Below are positions 23,273-35,893 of a stretch of DNA of 64,000 bases, one piece after another. The notes beneath the pieces are model-generated. The model was not told the origin of the DNA, searched no databases, and saw only the letters and a list, made by a program, of their open reading frames with translations. The position numbers and the translations under genes were made by a program. The DNA is from Montifringilla adamsi (Eukaryota > Chordata > Aves > Passeriformes > Passeridae). Every line of letters starts with the position of its first letter. Within the stretch, counting starts at the first letter, position 1. The stretch lies in contig JAGGNK010011225.1 of NCBI GenBank assembly GCA_017590115.1, positions 869,387 through 933,386 of the forward strand. Reading direction: 5' to 3'.

Positions 23273-25130
23273 GAGGCAAGTTCTTTTAATGAGTGAGACT
23301 GATTTGCACTGCCAGTGCTTTAAATACTGTTTCCCATGGACTTCTGTCCAGCGAAGCCAACCAGGATCCCAACAGGATCCAATGCATCCTTGAGGGTTTC
23401 ACCTTCTTCTCACATGAAAATTCCTTTCAAGAGAGCAAGTGATAAGGTCTAGCCAAAGTATTATTTTTTTTAATTCACCCTTTATTCTAATACAGTGGAT
23501 GTAGCATATCCCAGTATATGCATATGCAGCATATGCATGAAAATGGAGCAGAATTTTTAGGTGTGGACTTAACAGTGTCTAGGCCAGAGCATACATGCAA
23601 TAATGTACCTGTTTTCTTACTGCCCTTCACATCAGTTTCACTGGCAGAACAGCTGTATATTTTCTGCTGACATTTTTATGGGAAGTTATATTGGATGACT
23701 GTGGGAACTATGTTATGATGTTGTATTACCTTCAGAAAGTGGTACTATTACTTATGTCAAGGTAGTTTACTTTGCAGTCTGTACACATTCCCTGGTGGCT
23801 AGAAAGCTAATGATTTAAAGATCATTTTGTGTTTTAAAAGAGACTTCTGTGGATGCATTTTTTGTTTTTAGAGACTTCTACTTCTGAATGTGGTAGGATG
23901 CAATTAGTTGTAGAATGTGGTTAGTAACTACCCATTTACAAATAGCAGGTTAAATATAAAGTGTTCTAGCTACTGCTAGTTCTGGAAGATGTTCAGTGGG
24001 CAGCCTGCAATTTTTTTTTTTTTAATTAGAAAACCCTTAATGTTTGATCTGCTAAACTTTGTGTCTTCAGAATAACTGCACTAAAAACATACAACAGGCA
24101 TTGTATTAAGACCAGATGATGATTGTTTTTCTTGCTTTTGTCCCCAACTGGACTAACCTCTTCTTTCAGCTTTTGGGAGCCTGAGAGTATGTCACCTGTG
24201 TAGGGGAAAAAAAAGTCCAACAAAATCCCCATGCTATAATCAGATTTTTATGCAAGTGTGTGAGTACCATCTGGTTGGGTTCATTCCAAGGTGCAGAAGT
24301 AGCTTTTGATGTGTTTGATAGTATCTGGGAAGGGAAAGAAGATGGCAAATCACATCCACTGTGAATATGAAAAATAAGGTGTAAGATTATGGCATACACA
24401 TATGTGCATGTTCTTCAGGTTCAGGTCTGGAAAATTGTAAACCTGGCCATTACATTTGCTTGAGAGATGGATCTCTCAAGAAAAATGGCTTAGAACAATG
24501 TGAGCACTGTGCTCTGTCTCCCAAAGCAGGTTGGTATGGCTGAAAAGAGGTGGTGACGTTGCTACTCTCCCTTCTGCTTGAAGTTGTTTGGCAGCATCTT
24601 GAAAGTCCAGCTGGCTGTAGACATGGGCAGAGCTCACAGGCATTACTTGACTAGTTTATCCCATCCTTTCCTATTCTATCTTCTTTCCCTAATGCACTAA
24701 GTTTTCCCCTAGCCCTCCAAAAGTTAAAATTCTACTTCCATAACTTTATAACTTGTGTAGTAAAAGTTTTGAAGGCTTAGCCTGTAAATGTCACTTTTCT
24801 GCTTGAGAAACCTTGTTTCTGGACTATCCAATTCTGGTGTGTAGTAGGAGGATTTATGCTTGCTGACAGAGGTAACTGCTGAAGCATGGCAAAACACATT
24901 TACTTAAAATTTCAGCATTTTTTCCAGGTAAAGAAAAGAAACAGCATGAGTAAATGAAGTGAGGAGTGTTTATGAATTAGATGTAATATAAAGAAATGAA
25001 TTTCTTACTCATCAGCCTGAGTTGCTGCAAATGTTGCTATATTAGAACTGAATGTCATGGATGCCCTTGTCAATATTAAATCTTTGGTATAAATACTATT
25101 TTTTGCATATATGCTAGGAACATGGTGGAA

Positions 25131-25151
25131 AATTCCTCTACAAGAGGAATT
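25131..25151. repeat. 9-bp perfect inverted repeat
   Basis: AATTCCTCT and AGAGGAATT flank a 3-base loop. Small hairpin, no associated signal. Confidence 0.7.
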
Positions 25152-28100
25152 GAACTAATCTGTAAGCAAACATGGTCTTTAAAGATTGCCTGTGGTAGTG
25201 TAGGCTATTCTTCTTAAAGGGAATTAAGCAAATAGTGGTTATAGTCTTCTAGAATTCTAAGTGTGAACTAATCTTTTCTTATTAATTTGCTTTCTGCTTC
25301 ATGAATACTTATGCTGTCTTTGCCACATGTCTGTGATATATTGATTCCATTAGTCTTCGTGGTTAACTCAAAAGGCATCAACAATTGCAGTCTTAGCCAG
25401 CCTTCTTACAAGAGAAAGTCCAGGGAAGGTTATGGATAATGTTGTCCAGTTCTATTAGTTTATTTTTTGGACAGAGCATTACCACTTCTTTAGTGGTTAT
25501 ATGAACTCTGGGTGTACCACCATTGCAACAGCAATGTCATCCGGTACTTTTCAGAAGCCCTTAAGTGAATCAATAATAGCAGTTCTTGCTGTCCTTGGAA
25601 GGGATTTGGACAAAGGGGTTAAAAATAAATAGACTAATGGTGAAGTTTAACTGGTCCTCTAAACTATTTGTCACTTAAAATTGCAAGTGAAGAAAGAAGT
25701 AAATTTTCAATGGGAGACGTTTTCCATCAGAAAGAAAAAATCCTTTACTGTTTCATTCTATTGTGTCTAAATGTAATAAAATGGATACTTGATTGATTGT
25801 GCTGGGTTTTTTTGTTCTTTTTTTTTAATGAAATGATAAGCAATAAAAATGTAATACCACTTGTCCCACTTATCTAAACATTATTTTTTTCCTTGAACTT
25901 GTTTCTGTGTATTCTCAGTTTCTGAGTTCTCATTCCCCAAATTCAGCATTACTGCTCAAATTGTTGGTCCTGTTTCATGAGATCAATAACTCATTATTCT
26001 TCTCTTTTTCGTGTACCTATGTCTCACTGAGAGATCAATTTTTCAAATATGAAATCCGAGTAGCAGTGATTATTGGTGTGTTAAATATGTCAGGTTGGTG
26101 GGAAAGATTTTGAGAAAAAAAAGATAATTTCCAGTGTGTGAATATGCTTGGACAGAGCCATTCCTGAATTATTAAACTAGAATATATTTATTAGTTTGAT
26201 TATGATCAAGCATAAGAAATCCTCTGATGTCCTATTGTTTTTCTTTTGAAGCAGATCATATTGTAACTTGATTGTGGAGGAAAAGAAGAGCTAAGCTCAT
26301 TCTTCAGGAGTTAAAAAGACTGTCTCAAGTTTCCTTACTTATTGCTGCAATATATTGGTTCTGCCTTCCATTTATGCTGATTTGTCTGCAAAATGATGCA
26401 TGAACACTTAACAAACCCAAATTCAAAAATTTTCATTGAAATAATAGATTGATCCAGGAAGGAGAGGTGGAATAATAAGCCAATCTAAGAAAGTTTATAT
26501 TTAACTGCCACCTCTGTAGCTAAGTGTTTTGTAACATGTGGAACTATGGTTTTCAGCTTCTCCTAATTTACGACCCCTTATGTACTTTTTTTCTTTTTTT
26601 TTTTTTAATTTTTTTTTACAAGGATGATCAAGTTGATGAGTCTGAAAGCAGTTTTTTGGTATATAACACTCTCTAAATTCACCCTGAATGGCTGTAACAG
26701 CTGATCAGTTTTTCAGAGAAAGCAAATGAACATGAAAAATAAAAATCAGAATTTTATTAAGTGAGGCTTTAAAAATAGTTAAATGTATGTTTCAAATTTG
26801 AGATTAGAGCCGGCAATAATGGTTTACCTGTTATTCCAATGGTGATCTTACTACCCTTTTGGGAAGAATCAACACTTACAAATAGAGCTATGTGGGTAAA
26901 CCAGAGAAAGAATGAAAATAGCTTGTAGATGGTGTTTGTGAATTTTACCTTTTTTCAGACTCAGTTGTATTCATAGGTATAACCGTTGGAGATGTTCCAG
27001 TCAATAGGCAAAATTACTTAAACAAAAATCTTCCTTTTTTTCTTCCTGTTTTCTGCGTTATTATGTGCCATTATTTCTTTGACTTTTGTAGGAGGAAAAT
27101 GCAGTATTTAAGAAAGGTAGCTCTGTGAAAAGCTTGGATATATTTCTTGCCTTCTGAATGTGGTATGAAATAGTTGTCTGGCTCTTCACTATCTCATTAC
27201 TCTGCTCTACCACCTCCAAAGAACAAATCTTGTCCTGTTTTCTCACTAGAAAGAACAGTTTGTGTCTTAGGACTTTAACCTAAAAGATTTACCTTAAGTC
27301 TGTTCGACACTTGAGGGTTAATTAGAAGCATTGTCTTGAGTCACTGGTCCTTTGAGATGTACTTGTCGTTGAATATGCAACATCTGAATTTAAAGTTGGG
27401 AGTTTTGTTTGTTTGTTGTTTCCTGTAAAGGCTGTACCCCCTTAAGCCAGGTAAATTATTATCTTTTGTGTGTATTTCTGAGTTGTTTGTAGGGTGTACT
27501 CTATATCTTCTGTACAGTTTAGCTGCGAAGGTGCTTTAAAGGACTGGCTTGTATGACATTTTACAACTGATCACTGTTTCTGTGTTTTGTGAAGACAGAT
27601 TGGGATGAATTCAATCATTTCACTCAGTGAAATGTCATGGTACAGATAGTCTTTCTAACAGCTATACCTTTATTTCAGTGTGTACAGTTACTGGTAGATA
27701 GACATAACATGCATGAGTCAGTATCGTGCTCTGGTTTAGTTAATGTTGGGGATATTTTTTTGTGATTCTCTGTGCTATTTTTGTTCTTATGTTGTCATTT
27801 TGTCTCTTGCAGAAAAGAGGAATGCTATACTATCTTACTAATGAGAATGAACAAACATTCATTCTAAAAATTCATAAGACTTTTGGGATTTTCAAGTGTT
27901 GTTTTTACACAACTTGCTACTACATTGCTCCTAAATAACAACAGACAACATCTCTGTGAATTACACAATAAAAATGCCAGGTAACATTTTGTTGCTTGGA
28001 ACAAAAGCTCTCTTCCAAGGTCCACAGCTTTGCTGGATGGTTTGCATTGACTCTTCCAAACAGCTGTAACTTAGCTGTCTTCTGCAAGAACAGGTACCGA

Positions 28101-28209
28101 ACAATCTTAAGGGAAAGTGGCTGTTTACTTATAAAATGTATTTCTGGCAATGCATCCAGGCAATGGTTTTTTTCCATTCAGTGCTTCTCTATTAATTTGT
28201 ATCCATGGA

Positions 28210-28231
28210 TTAAAAAAAAAAAAAAAAAAAA
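28210..28231 (+). repeat. Poly(A) run
   Basis: About 22 A's. No AATAAA or gene-like sequence directly upstream, so I do not read it as a retrocopy tail. Confidence 0.75.
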
Positions 28232-29655
28232 AGGCAAAAATCCAGCAGCTGCTTGTATTGTACCAGAGCTGCCAAAAGTCTCAGTTAAACACTCCAGTGT
28301 AACCCAGAAATTTCATGATAGTTTATTTAGAAATTCTGTAACATATTTCAACTACAATCTGAACATCTTTGTATCTTTGCATTAGTCCATCATTAAATAT
28401 ATATAGAATATTTAATCTGTGAGTGTGTTGGACATTGTAGGTATCAGACAGCTTCTTCTTTCCCTGTTTTCAATGATCTCTACTTACCTTAAATATTTCA
28501 ACCCATAGACATGATTGTGAATCCTGTTTTAACATCATATAGTTTTCTATCTTGAACAGTCTTCTAAAACATCAAAAATCACTTGGATTGGTAACTCTGC
28601 TCCTAGAAAGGGAGAGTAAATCTGTTTTCCCTTATTAATTTTGTTTGTATCTGAGAGCTGGGAGCCATAAGGAATAACTGAGCTCATGCTAGAGAGAGCA
28701 ATGGTCATTATGGTGGAGTGGAAGAAGAAATTTCTGCCTTTCTTTGGGGAAAGCTTGTTGTGGAGTTGTCTGTGAGAAGCACTGTTCTCTATCACCTTGC
28801 AGTATTGGTATCAGTATAGTTTTGGAAAAACTCTCCTCAAGGTAATAATTGACTGCAGGTATGGCACTGCTCCAATTACCCCTGTGACAGGCACAGCAAA
28901 CAAATTGTATCCCCTTGTCAGTGGCAGTAAGTGAACTCTTACGATGATGAGAGAATGTGACAAAAGAAAGATTTCTCCTTTTTCTCTGCAGGATGTAATT
29001 GTTCCAAACAGATGTAAGCGTTACCCCCTGCTCTAAAGCAGGCCACAGTTCGGAATAGGGTGAAGCTGAGAACCAAAGATATAATTCACGTCAGAGCATT
29101 TACAGAAGGTGTCATTTGCTCTCCCAGCTCAACTGAGTCCCAGTGGCTGCCTCAGTGCCCTGCCCTGTTATGCAACAGGGCTGCAGAGCATCACTGCTAT
29201 CGCAGCACGTGCATTTGTAAGCTCAGTTCAGAAAGAAACTCTCATGCCAGGATGATTCATGATCATCTAGGAGAAGTGAACAGAAATTCTGGGAGAATTT
29301 TTTATTCTGCACAGCCCAAGGACAGGACTTGTTCTCTTTGGTATGCCTTGCATTGAGCATTTTAAATTTAGCTGTTGAAGTTGAATGCTTTTTAGGGTGC
29401 ATTTTAAATAACAAACTTTAAAGTTCAATCAGTGCCTGGCAAACACAGAAACTGCAGCCTTCTCTGAATGTTTTCTTTGAAATTTTGTGATGTTTTCAGT
29501 AATGTATACTTGTTTCCTAAAATTTCGAGACAAAAATGCATCCACCTTGCTTTTCTTTGTGTGTGGCAGTTTGTTTGGTTTCTTGTTTTTCTTCCTATGT
29601 TTATTTGTTGTTTTTCTCATTCCTCAAGAAATAAAATTGTTTTGATGGTGGAAAA

Positions 29656-29850
29656 ATCATAGACTCATAGAATAGCTTGGGTTGGAAGGGACGTTAATGA
29701 TCATTTAGCTCCAACCCCCCTTTCATAGGCAGAGATGCCACCCACTAGAGTAAGTTACTCAGGGCCGTTTCCAACTTGGCCTTGAACACTTCCAGGGATA
29801 GGGCATCCAGTGCTTCTCTTGGCAACCTGTTCTGGTACCATCACTGCCAT
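29656..29850 (-). mobile_element. CR1 LINE 3' fragment, - orientation
   Basis: Reads ATCATAGACTCATAGAATAG, then GGTTGGAAGGGACGTTAATG, then CTCCAACCCCCCTTTCATAGG, and on to GGCCTTGAACACTTCCAGGG and GGCAACCTGTTC. This is the reverse complement of the classic avian CR1 end with its octamer repeats at 29656. The copy is 5'-truncated and similarity fades after about 29840. No coding capacity remains. Confidence 0.93.
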
Positions 29851-31277
29851 TTTAGTGATGATTCTGAACTAAACTAGACTGCTCCTTAGGTAATATTAAT
29901 TTGTATATGTTTGAATTTATTAGCCCTCTGTTCCTAAGTTCAACTTGTGTTCTCTAACTACTTGTAAGATTTTTTTTTTAAAGTACTCTTCCCAGTGCCA
30001 CAGCTGCATCTACAAACCCTTTAAAAAGCATTCAAGGCATCCTTGTAAATAACTGTACCTGACTGTATTTGATCACATTTTTCTCCTGAGACATTATTCA
30101 GAGGAGTGCGGAAATACTTCTTCCAGGTAGCTCTCCTGAGGGTCAGTACTCTGTCATGCTGATTTAGACTGTTTGAGCAATGCTTTTTTCTGTATTCCAG
30201 GTATCCTCTGTGTAGACAAGCAGAAAATATGTGTGTATTCACTCTTTAAATTCACTAATTTACCTCTTAAGTGTTTAAACACATCTGATGGAATTTTGCC
30301 ATCTCAAAAAGAACAGATTAAGTTTTCTCTACTTGGTAATTTTTTGAGTTTTGAGGATATTTTTCTCCTTTTGTAGTAGACCAGAATTATTTGTTTAAAT
30401 GTGTTATTTGTTTTAACCAGTTTGTTTTGGAAGTTGGGCAAAGGGATGGTGAGAAGGGAAAACAGAACATAGGGGTGGATACCTAATATGCGAACATACT
30501 GAAACTCGCTATTTCTTAAGGACCAGAACAACACTGTGGTTATATGACAAAATGTCTCTGAACATTTATAACTGTTCCACCAATTGTTGAGAAAATGTTG
30601 TTAGATAATTTAGTTTACTGAGCACTTGAAAGCATAAGGACTCAGCTTACACTTTGTAGCTTGATATCTGGAGCCAAAAAAGCAAAGTGTGTTGACATAT
30701 CCCTTTCTTATCCTCCTGTAATTTTCTAATCCCTGGAAAAGATTGACTGTCCAATTTAGGCTCTTTGAGATACTTCTGAAGAGTAGTGTGTCAGTTTTCA
30801 AAAGGTGTGATTGCCCAGATCTTAAATATTAAAAAGCCCAATGCCTCTGGAAATGAAAGTCCTTTTGGATAAAAGACATGGATTATCAGGGAGTGTTATC
30901 AATGTGATGCATTTATTTTTAAAAAACATGATGTTTGCTTCCAGCAATGTGCAGTTATGGGCTCAGTACTAATAAATCTCTTCTATTATATATAAGGGAG
31001 GTTATTTGGTTTAGTGACAAATAGATTTCATCAGATTCTTGCCTTTTGCTTTTGTCAGATCTGTGCTGTCCAAGTGGAAGGCATTGGGGATGCACTTGCC
31101 AAAACATGACTGCAGATGCTTTTGCAAATTAAGTTTTCCCAAAGTAATGTAACAGCATGAATCTGCTCATAAAAGTATTGCAGAAAAAAAATATAGAACT
31201 TTATTCAAGTATGTGTACCAATAAAATGTGTCATAAAAGATGATAATTTTGACTTTATATTGACATAAATCACTTAC
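29851..31277. other. No supported feature
   Basis: AT-rich sequence between the CR1 tail and the - strand coding block. If that block is an exon, this holds its downstream intron. No convincing next exon was seen. Confidence 0.4.
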
Positions 31278-31674
31278 TGGTGAGCAGTACCTTTTTGTGA
31301 AAGTGGCATCATAAGAGCAGGCAATAACCGATTGGAAAGGTCATTTGATAAACCAAGAACTTCAAGCATCTGTTTATTATTGACATTCTTCTTTGCTTTT
31401 TCAGAAAACAATTTTCTTTCTGTCACTCTCAAATTTCCATATAAATTGCTAAAAGTAGCCAAATACCTTGGCTTCAGGACCTGAAGGAATTCCTCCCCTT
31501 TCTGTCTGCAGTTTCCAGATCCTGTAAGGCAGACAATGTACTTCCAGTTCACACCCACATCAATACAAACAAATTTTTGTACAGTGATTAACACAGACAG
31601 GCAGAAATCACATTTGGGGACATCCCCACAAAACATGAACACATCTACTGGCCTCTTCGGAATCTTCTCTTCAA
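31278..31674 (-). CDS. Putative 397-base coding exon or gene remnant, product unknown
   Basis: On the - strand one frame is open from about 31684 down to a TAA at 31274. Just before that stop lies CA|GTAAGTG (donor at 31277), so an exon would end at 31278 two bases into a codon. A possible acceptor (AATTAG) puts the start at 31674, but its pyrimidine tract is poor. The ~132 residues look strongly protein-like: a Cys-bearing hydrophobic start (V-F-M-F-C-G-D-V-P-K-C-D-F-C), a middle with F-L-Q-V-L-K-P-R-Y-L, then a Lys-rich helix and L-E-V-L-G-L-S-N-D-L. Closely spaced Cys residues could be structural. I do not recognise the family. No poly(A) follows, so a retrocopy is less likely but not excluded. 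Confidence 0.5.
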
Positions 31675-31990
31675 CTAATTCATTTTAATGTGTGCTCATG
31701 GAACACACACATGCACACATGTATTCTCACTCAACTCATAAGACTGGCATTATTAATGGGGTTATTTGGGCACTGATGATCTTGGAAAAGATGCTGATCT
31801 GTCTCCCAAAAAATCTCCTATTTTTCCCTCAATTAGCAACTAAATTTTGGGCATTCTTTGCACATCTTCCCCTTCAACCATCTGTGGAAGCCATCTATCT
31901 CTTAATGTGCTTTCAGGAGCATGTAAGCTGCTTGATGTTATCCATTTATGTCCACCAATTTCTTAAGTCACCTCACGTAGTTTCCCATAC

Positions 31991-32035
31991 TAGGTAACTA
32001 AGTTACCTAACTTAGTTGGTTCAGTTAGGTAACTT
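31991..32035. repeat. Cluster of overlapping palindromes around AGGTAACT
   Basis: TAGGTAACT-A-AGTTACCTA (31991-32009) is a 9-bp-arm palindrome. It overlaps AACTAAGTTA-CC-TAACTTAGTT, which has 10-bp arms. A third AGGTAACTT copy follows at about 32027-32035. The same core thus occurs in alternating orientation three times within 45 bases. Confidence 0.8.
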
Positions 32036-32210
32036 GAGAGAGTGACTAGTATTCTGCCTCCAGCCTCAAGATTTTTTCTGTCTCCTTATGTGCCCACTTC
32101 ATTGTATGATACTAAAGGTTTTGGCTTAATTCCAGGCAGTTGTTGAACATCTCCCATGTAAGTCTATCTGACCTGCACTTTAATGTACCGAGTAAATACC
32201 ATCTTCATGT

Positions 32211-32520
32211 TGTGGTTTAGGAATGGTATCCCTAAATCCAGTGCTCCTGCTGATTGTCCCAAACCACACACTGATCTCACACCACCTCACCCCTGCCTTC
32301 CCTTTCTCCCTGCCACTGCAGGGGAATGGACTTGAGAATTGGAGGTACAAATGGTGAAGATTACAGGTTAAGCGAAGAACACTTCACTGGAAACAGCCAT
32401 GAGATAAGGAAAGGGACAGTAACAGCCACAATATTAATAATAAAAGTGTACAAAAGAGAGGGTAATTCACATGCAAAAATGCTCACCATGGACCCCGAGA
32501 CAATGAACAATGGTAGACAG
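32211..32520 (-). mobile_element. Avian ERV LTR fragment, - orientation
   Basis: Starts TGTGGTTTAGGAATGG on the + strand, the reverse complement of an LTR end (...CCTAAACCACA). It continues through an AACACTTCACTGGAAACAG block and an AATAATAAAAGTGTACAAAA block that I associate with a bird ERV LTR family. About 310 bases remain, and the other end abuts a truncated CR1 at about 32520. There are no viral coding regions. Family naming is from memory and tentative. Confidence 0.6.
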
Positions 32521-33725
32521 CTTTGCCACTACCCTGCACTTCCAGGCATGAGACACCCACAACTTCTCCAGGCAACAAGTTCCAGTGCCTCACCACTCTC
32601 AGACTAAAGAATTTTTTCCTGATAACTGATCTAAACCTACTCTTTTCCATACTGAAACCAGTCCCCCTTGTCCTGTCACTACATGCCTTTGTAAGCAGTC
32701 CCTCTTGATCTTTCTTTTAGGATCTCTTTAGGTAGCAGAAGGCTGCAATTAGGTCACCTAATTAGGTCGCCTTCACTTCTCCAGGCTGAACCCAATTCTC
32801 TCAGCCTTTCCTCATAGGACAGGCGCTTCATCCCTCCCACTTGGTAGTCTCCTCTGGGCTTGCTCAAACAAAACCATGTCCTTCCTGTGCTGGGGCCCCC
32901 AGAGCTGGATGCAGCACTCCAGCTGGCGTCTCACCAGAGCAGAGCACAAGGACAGAATCCCCTCCCTGGCCCTGCTGGCCATGCTGCTTTGGATGCAGCC
33001 CAGGACATGTTTGGTTTCTGGGCTGTGAGTGCCCATGGCTGGGTCATGTCCAGCCTTTCAACCACCAGCACCCCCAAGGCCTTCTGGGCTGCTCTTCATC
33101 TGTTCATCCCTCAGCCTGTGTTGATACCGGGGATTGCTCTGACCCAGGTGCAGCACCTTGAACTTGGTCTGGTTAGACCATATGAGATACCTATTGGCTC
33201 ACTTTTTGAGTTTGTCCAATTCCCTCTGGATAGCATGCCATCCTACAGGAGTGACAACCATACCCTTCAGCTTCCTGTCATCTGCAGATTTTCTGGAGGT
33301 GCACTCAATCCCTTTGTCTACATCTTTGAAGAGATCATCATGTCTGCATCATGAAGAGATTAAATAATATTGGTCTCAATACAGACCCCTGAAGGACACC
33401 ATTTGTCACCCTTATCCATGGATAAGGACTCTTGGATAAGAGTCCTTATCCATGGGACTCTGAGCCATTGACCACTACCCTCTGGACATGACTGTCCAGC
33501 CACTTCCTTCTCCATCTAAAAGTCCATCCATCAAACACATTTCTCTTTAGTTTAGGGAGAGGGATGTTGTGAGGGACCATGTCAAATGCTTTATAGAAGT
33601 TCAGGTAAATGACAGCTGTCCCTGTTCACTAGTCCATGGATGTAGTTACTGTCACAGAAAGCCACTGGACTGGTCAGGCAGGACTTGCCCTTGGTGAAGC
33701 TGTACTGGCTTTTCAATTACAGCAT
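32520..33725 (-). mobile_element. CR1 LINE, ~1.2 kb of ORF2 3' portion, - orientation, missing its tail
   Basis: On the + strand this runs as the reverse complement of CR1: GTTCCAGTGCCTCACCAC, TCACTACATGCC, TTCTCCAGGCTGAACCC, GGGGCCCCCAGAGCTGGATG, ATGCAGCCCAGGACATG, then GACTTGCCCTTGGTGAAGC. A 75-codon - frame at 32812-33036 still reads C-I-Q-L-W-G-P-Q-H-R-K-D-M and E-Q-A-Q-R-R, typical of the reverse transcriptase C-terminal region. Stops and shifts break the rest. The normal 3' octamer tail is absent because an LTR piece abuts at about 32520. A hairpin insert sits at 33416. The element is dead. Confidence 0.95.
33416..33455. repeat. Perfect 18-bp inverted repeat inserted in the CR1
   Basis: CCATGGATAAGGACTCTT and AAGAGTCCTTATCCATGG are exact reverse complements with a 4-base GGAT loop. 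The surrounding sequence follows the CR1 consensus, but this palindrome is not part of the consensus as I remember it. Confidence 0.9.
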
Positions 33726-35892
33726 TGGAACAGATTCTTTGGATAACATTTCTTGGTATAATGTTCAATATTGTCACTTCAGGTTTACTTTATGGAGTCT
33801 AGATTTCAGGGGGAGAATTATTTATTATGGTGAGAAATCCAGGTGGTTCTAAACCAAGTGCCATTTAGGCCATAATATTGTTCTGCTTCATATATCACAA
33901 AGTTCAACTAAGCAGAACACAAATTAAGAAAATTAGTATCAGAGGAAATCATGGAATTTTTGACACTTCTCTTTTGGTTGAGAAGCGAAGGCTGAGGAAG
34001 GAGGATTGAGAGAGAACAATTGGAGTAAATAGTCAAAAATTCAGTATTTTGTTTAAAAATAGTACATAATTATGTATTTATTCTAAAAATATGAAAAATC
34101 TACATGACATTTAGTAAGTAAGCAAATTTCTTTCAACAGATGTGAGGATGCTCTTCATCTTAATTGTGTAGCATTGTGTGATATTGCTTGGCATTCAATA
34201 TCTTCCTGTAATTATTATTGAGATTTGTACTTCCTTGCTTGTTTAGAGAAATTCTCTGGTTTATTTGTAAAACTTACTTATATTCTCTAGATCTTTTTAA
34301 TGGCCTTACATATTTTCATGTAAGCTTTCAGTATGATATAAGAGAAACTGCTTCTGAGGATTCAGTTTTCCTTTTTTTTAAATTTTTATATTCTGGATTT
34401 TGAAAATCCCCTCTGATCTATTCCTGGGATTATGAATACTGCACAAAAAAGTGTGATGCAGAAATATTAGCCTGATGGAGAATACACCATTTCCTCAGAT
34501 TTTAAAAAGAGCATTTATTTTTCAGTATAGCTATTAATTTCCACAGATATCTATTCAGGTGCTTTCTGTCTCTCTCTGTCATCTACTTCCCTAAACTCAA
34601 TTGTATGAAACTACCAGAGAGATAGAGAAAGAAAATACTGTTTCAAATATCTTTTCAGCAGCAAAGAGGTATGAGTCAAAACCTTCTCTGATTTGGCTTT
34701 AATTTAGAGTTGTTTAATTACCTTTAGCTAGTTTTTGTTGAGGTTGGAGATAAAAAAATTACACAAGTATTACCAATGAACTTAAGTTAGACTTTACTCA
34801 GTTTCTAGCACAAATAGTTCCTTCATAGGCCATTTCCTTTCAAATTATTCATTAACAGAAAAACAACAACTAGAATGTTTTTTCACTCTTAATGAGGTTA
34901 AAAAAATGTGCACACATTTTGACACTAATTATATGTTTCTAGCACTTTAGTTTTCAACATCTTAATTTCTTCAATTCAAGTATAACAGTTCTCTTAAGGC
35001 TTTACTTCCACTTTGTGATCTTTTTTGAAATATTGTTGACTTGTGAAAGTTGGGTACATGATATAATAATGAAAACTCTTTCAATATTAAATAAGTATAT
35101 ATAGTCAAACTTAGTACTCACTTCGTGTAACTTTGTCTACTTCTAAGTAGTAAAATACAACATGAAACTGTAGATTCACAGAAGAATGATTTTGGTTGTT
35201 TTTCCTAATATGTTAGTACAGGTTACTTTCGGCATTGATTAAATGGATTACCTAGAAATTCTAAACTTTTTTTTTTTTGCTACTCCATATCTAAGTGCTT
35301 ATGTTACAGGAGGTTATGGAAGATCCAGAAATAAAGAGCATATGTTTTAGAGAAATATGTCACTTTTCATAACATGAACAAGGCTTTATTTTTATAGGGT
35401 GGAGAAAATTTCTGCCACTAGAGGGATAAATAATTAATTTTAATGGTTCTAAGAATATTTAGATGCAAGGATCCAGTACATAACCTCTAATCTCCATCAA
35501 ATCAATGCAAACTGACCACTAAGAAGTGCCAGGTTCCTATGGGACAGAGATGAAACGCTGCAATATGAACATGTTATTTCATTCAGAGGAAAAATGTCAA
35601 TCTTCCTCATTCCAGAGGGACCACTGTACTTCTCAGTAGTCATGAATGTATAAAACATGGGAATATTCATATTCATTATTTAGGAAAAGAATGTTCATTG
35701 CATTATGGGGAAATCTGAGTTATATCCATTTGTGGATCAAGATAGGCACATTCTTGATGATTTTTTTCAGGACATATATTTTTGAGAGAGCAACCCATTA
35801 AAGCAACCTTTGTGTAGTACTGCAGAACATATCTGTATTTGTGGAAATATAGACATTAATAAGTTAAGATTTCCATTTACACTTTTAAGTAG
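33726..35892. other. AT-rich sequence, no supported gene
   Basis: No repeat or paired-splice exon with good support. A 21-base open block with acceptor (TACTACTTAG) and GTGAGT donor lies on the - strand at about 35121-35141, too small to trust. Confidence 0.45.
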
Positions 35893-35893
35893 G

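Larger units (their letters stand above)
23273..29655. other. AT-rich intergenic or intronic sequence
   Basis: No gene supported. Contents: T/A runs (24009-24024, 26586-26620), a 9-bp inverted repeat at 25131-25151, an A run at about 28210-28231, and an isolated consensus donor on the - strand at 28485-28490 whose exon side stays open for only about 12 codons. Confidence 0.5.

Noticed and set aside
28210..28231. Poly(A) run as a retrocopy tail
   Set aside because: No polyadenylation signal or coding sequence directly upstream.
27996..28385. 129-codon + strand frame
   Set aside because: Runs through a poly(A) tract (poly-Lys) with no splice support or recognisable pattern.
28491..28525. - strand exon before a perfect GTAAGT donor at 28490
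   Set aside because: Only about 12 open codons and a weak acceptor.
32841..33367. Overlapping + strand frames of 69-164 codons
   Set aside because: They lie antisense to a recognisable CR1 ORF2 and are frame shadows of it.
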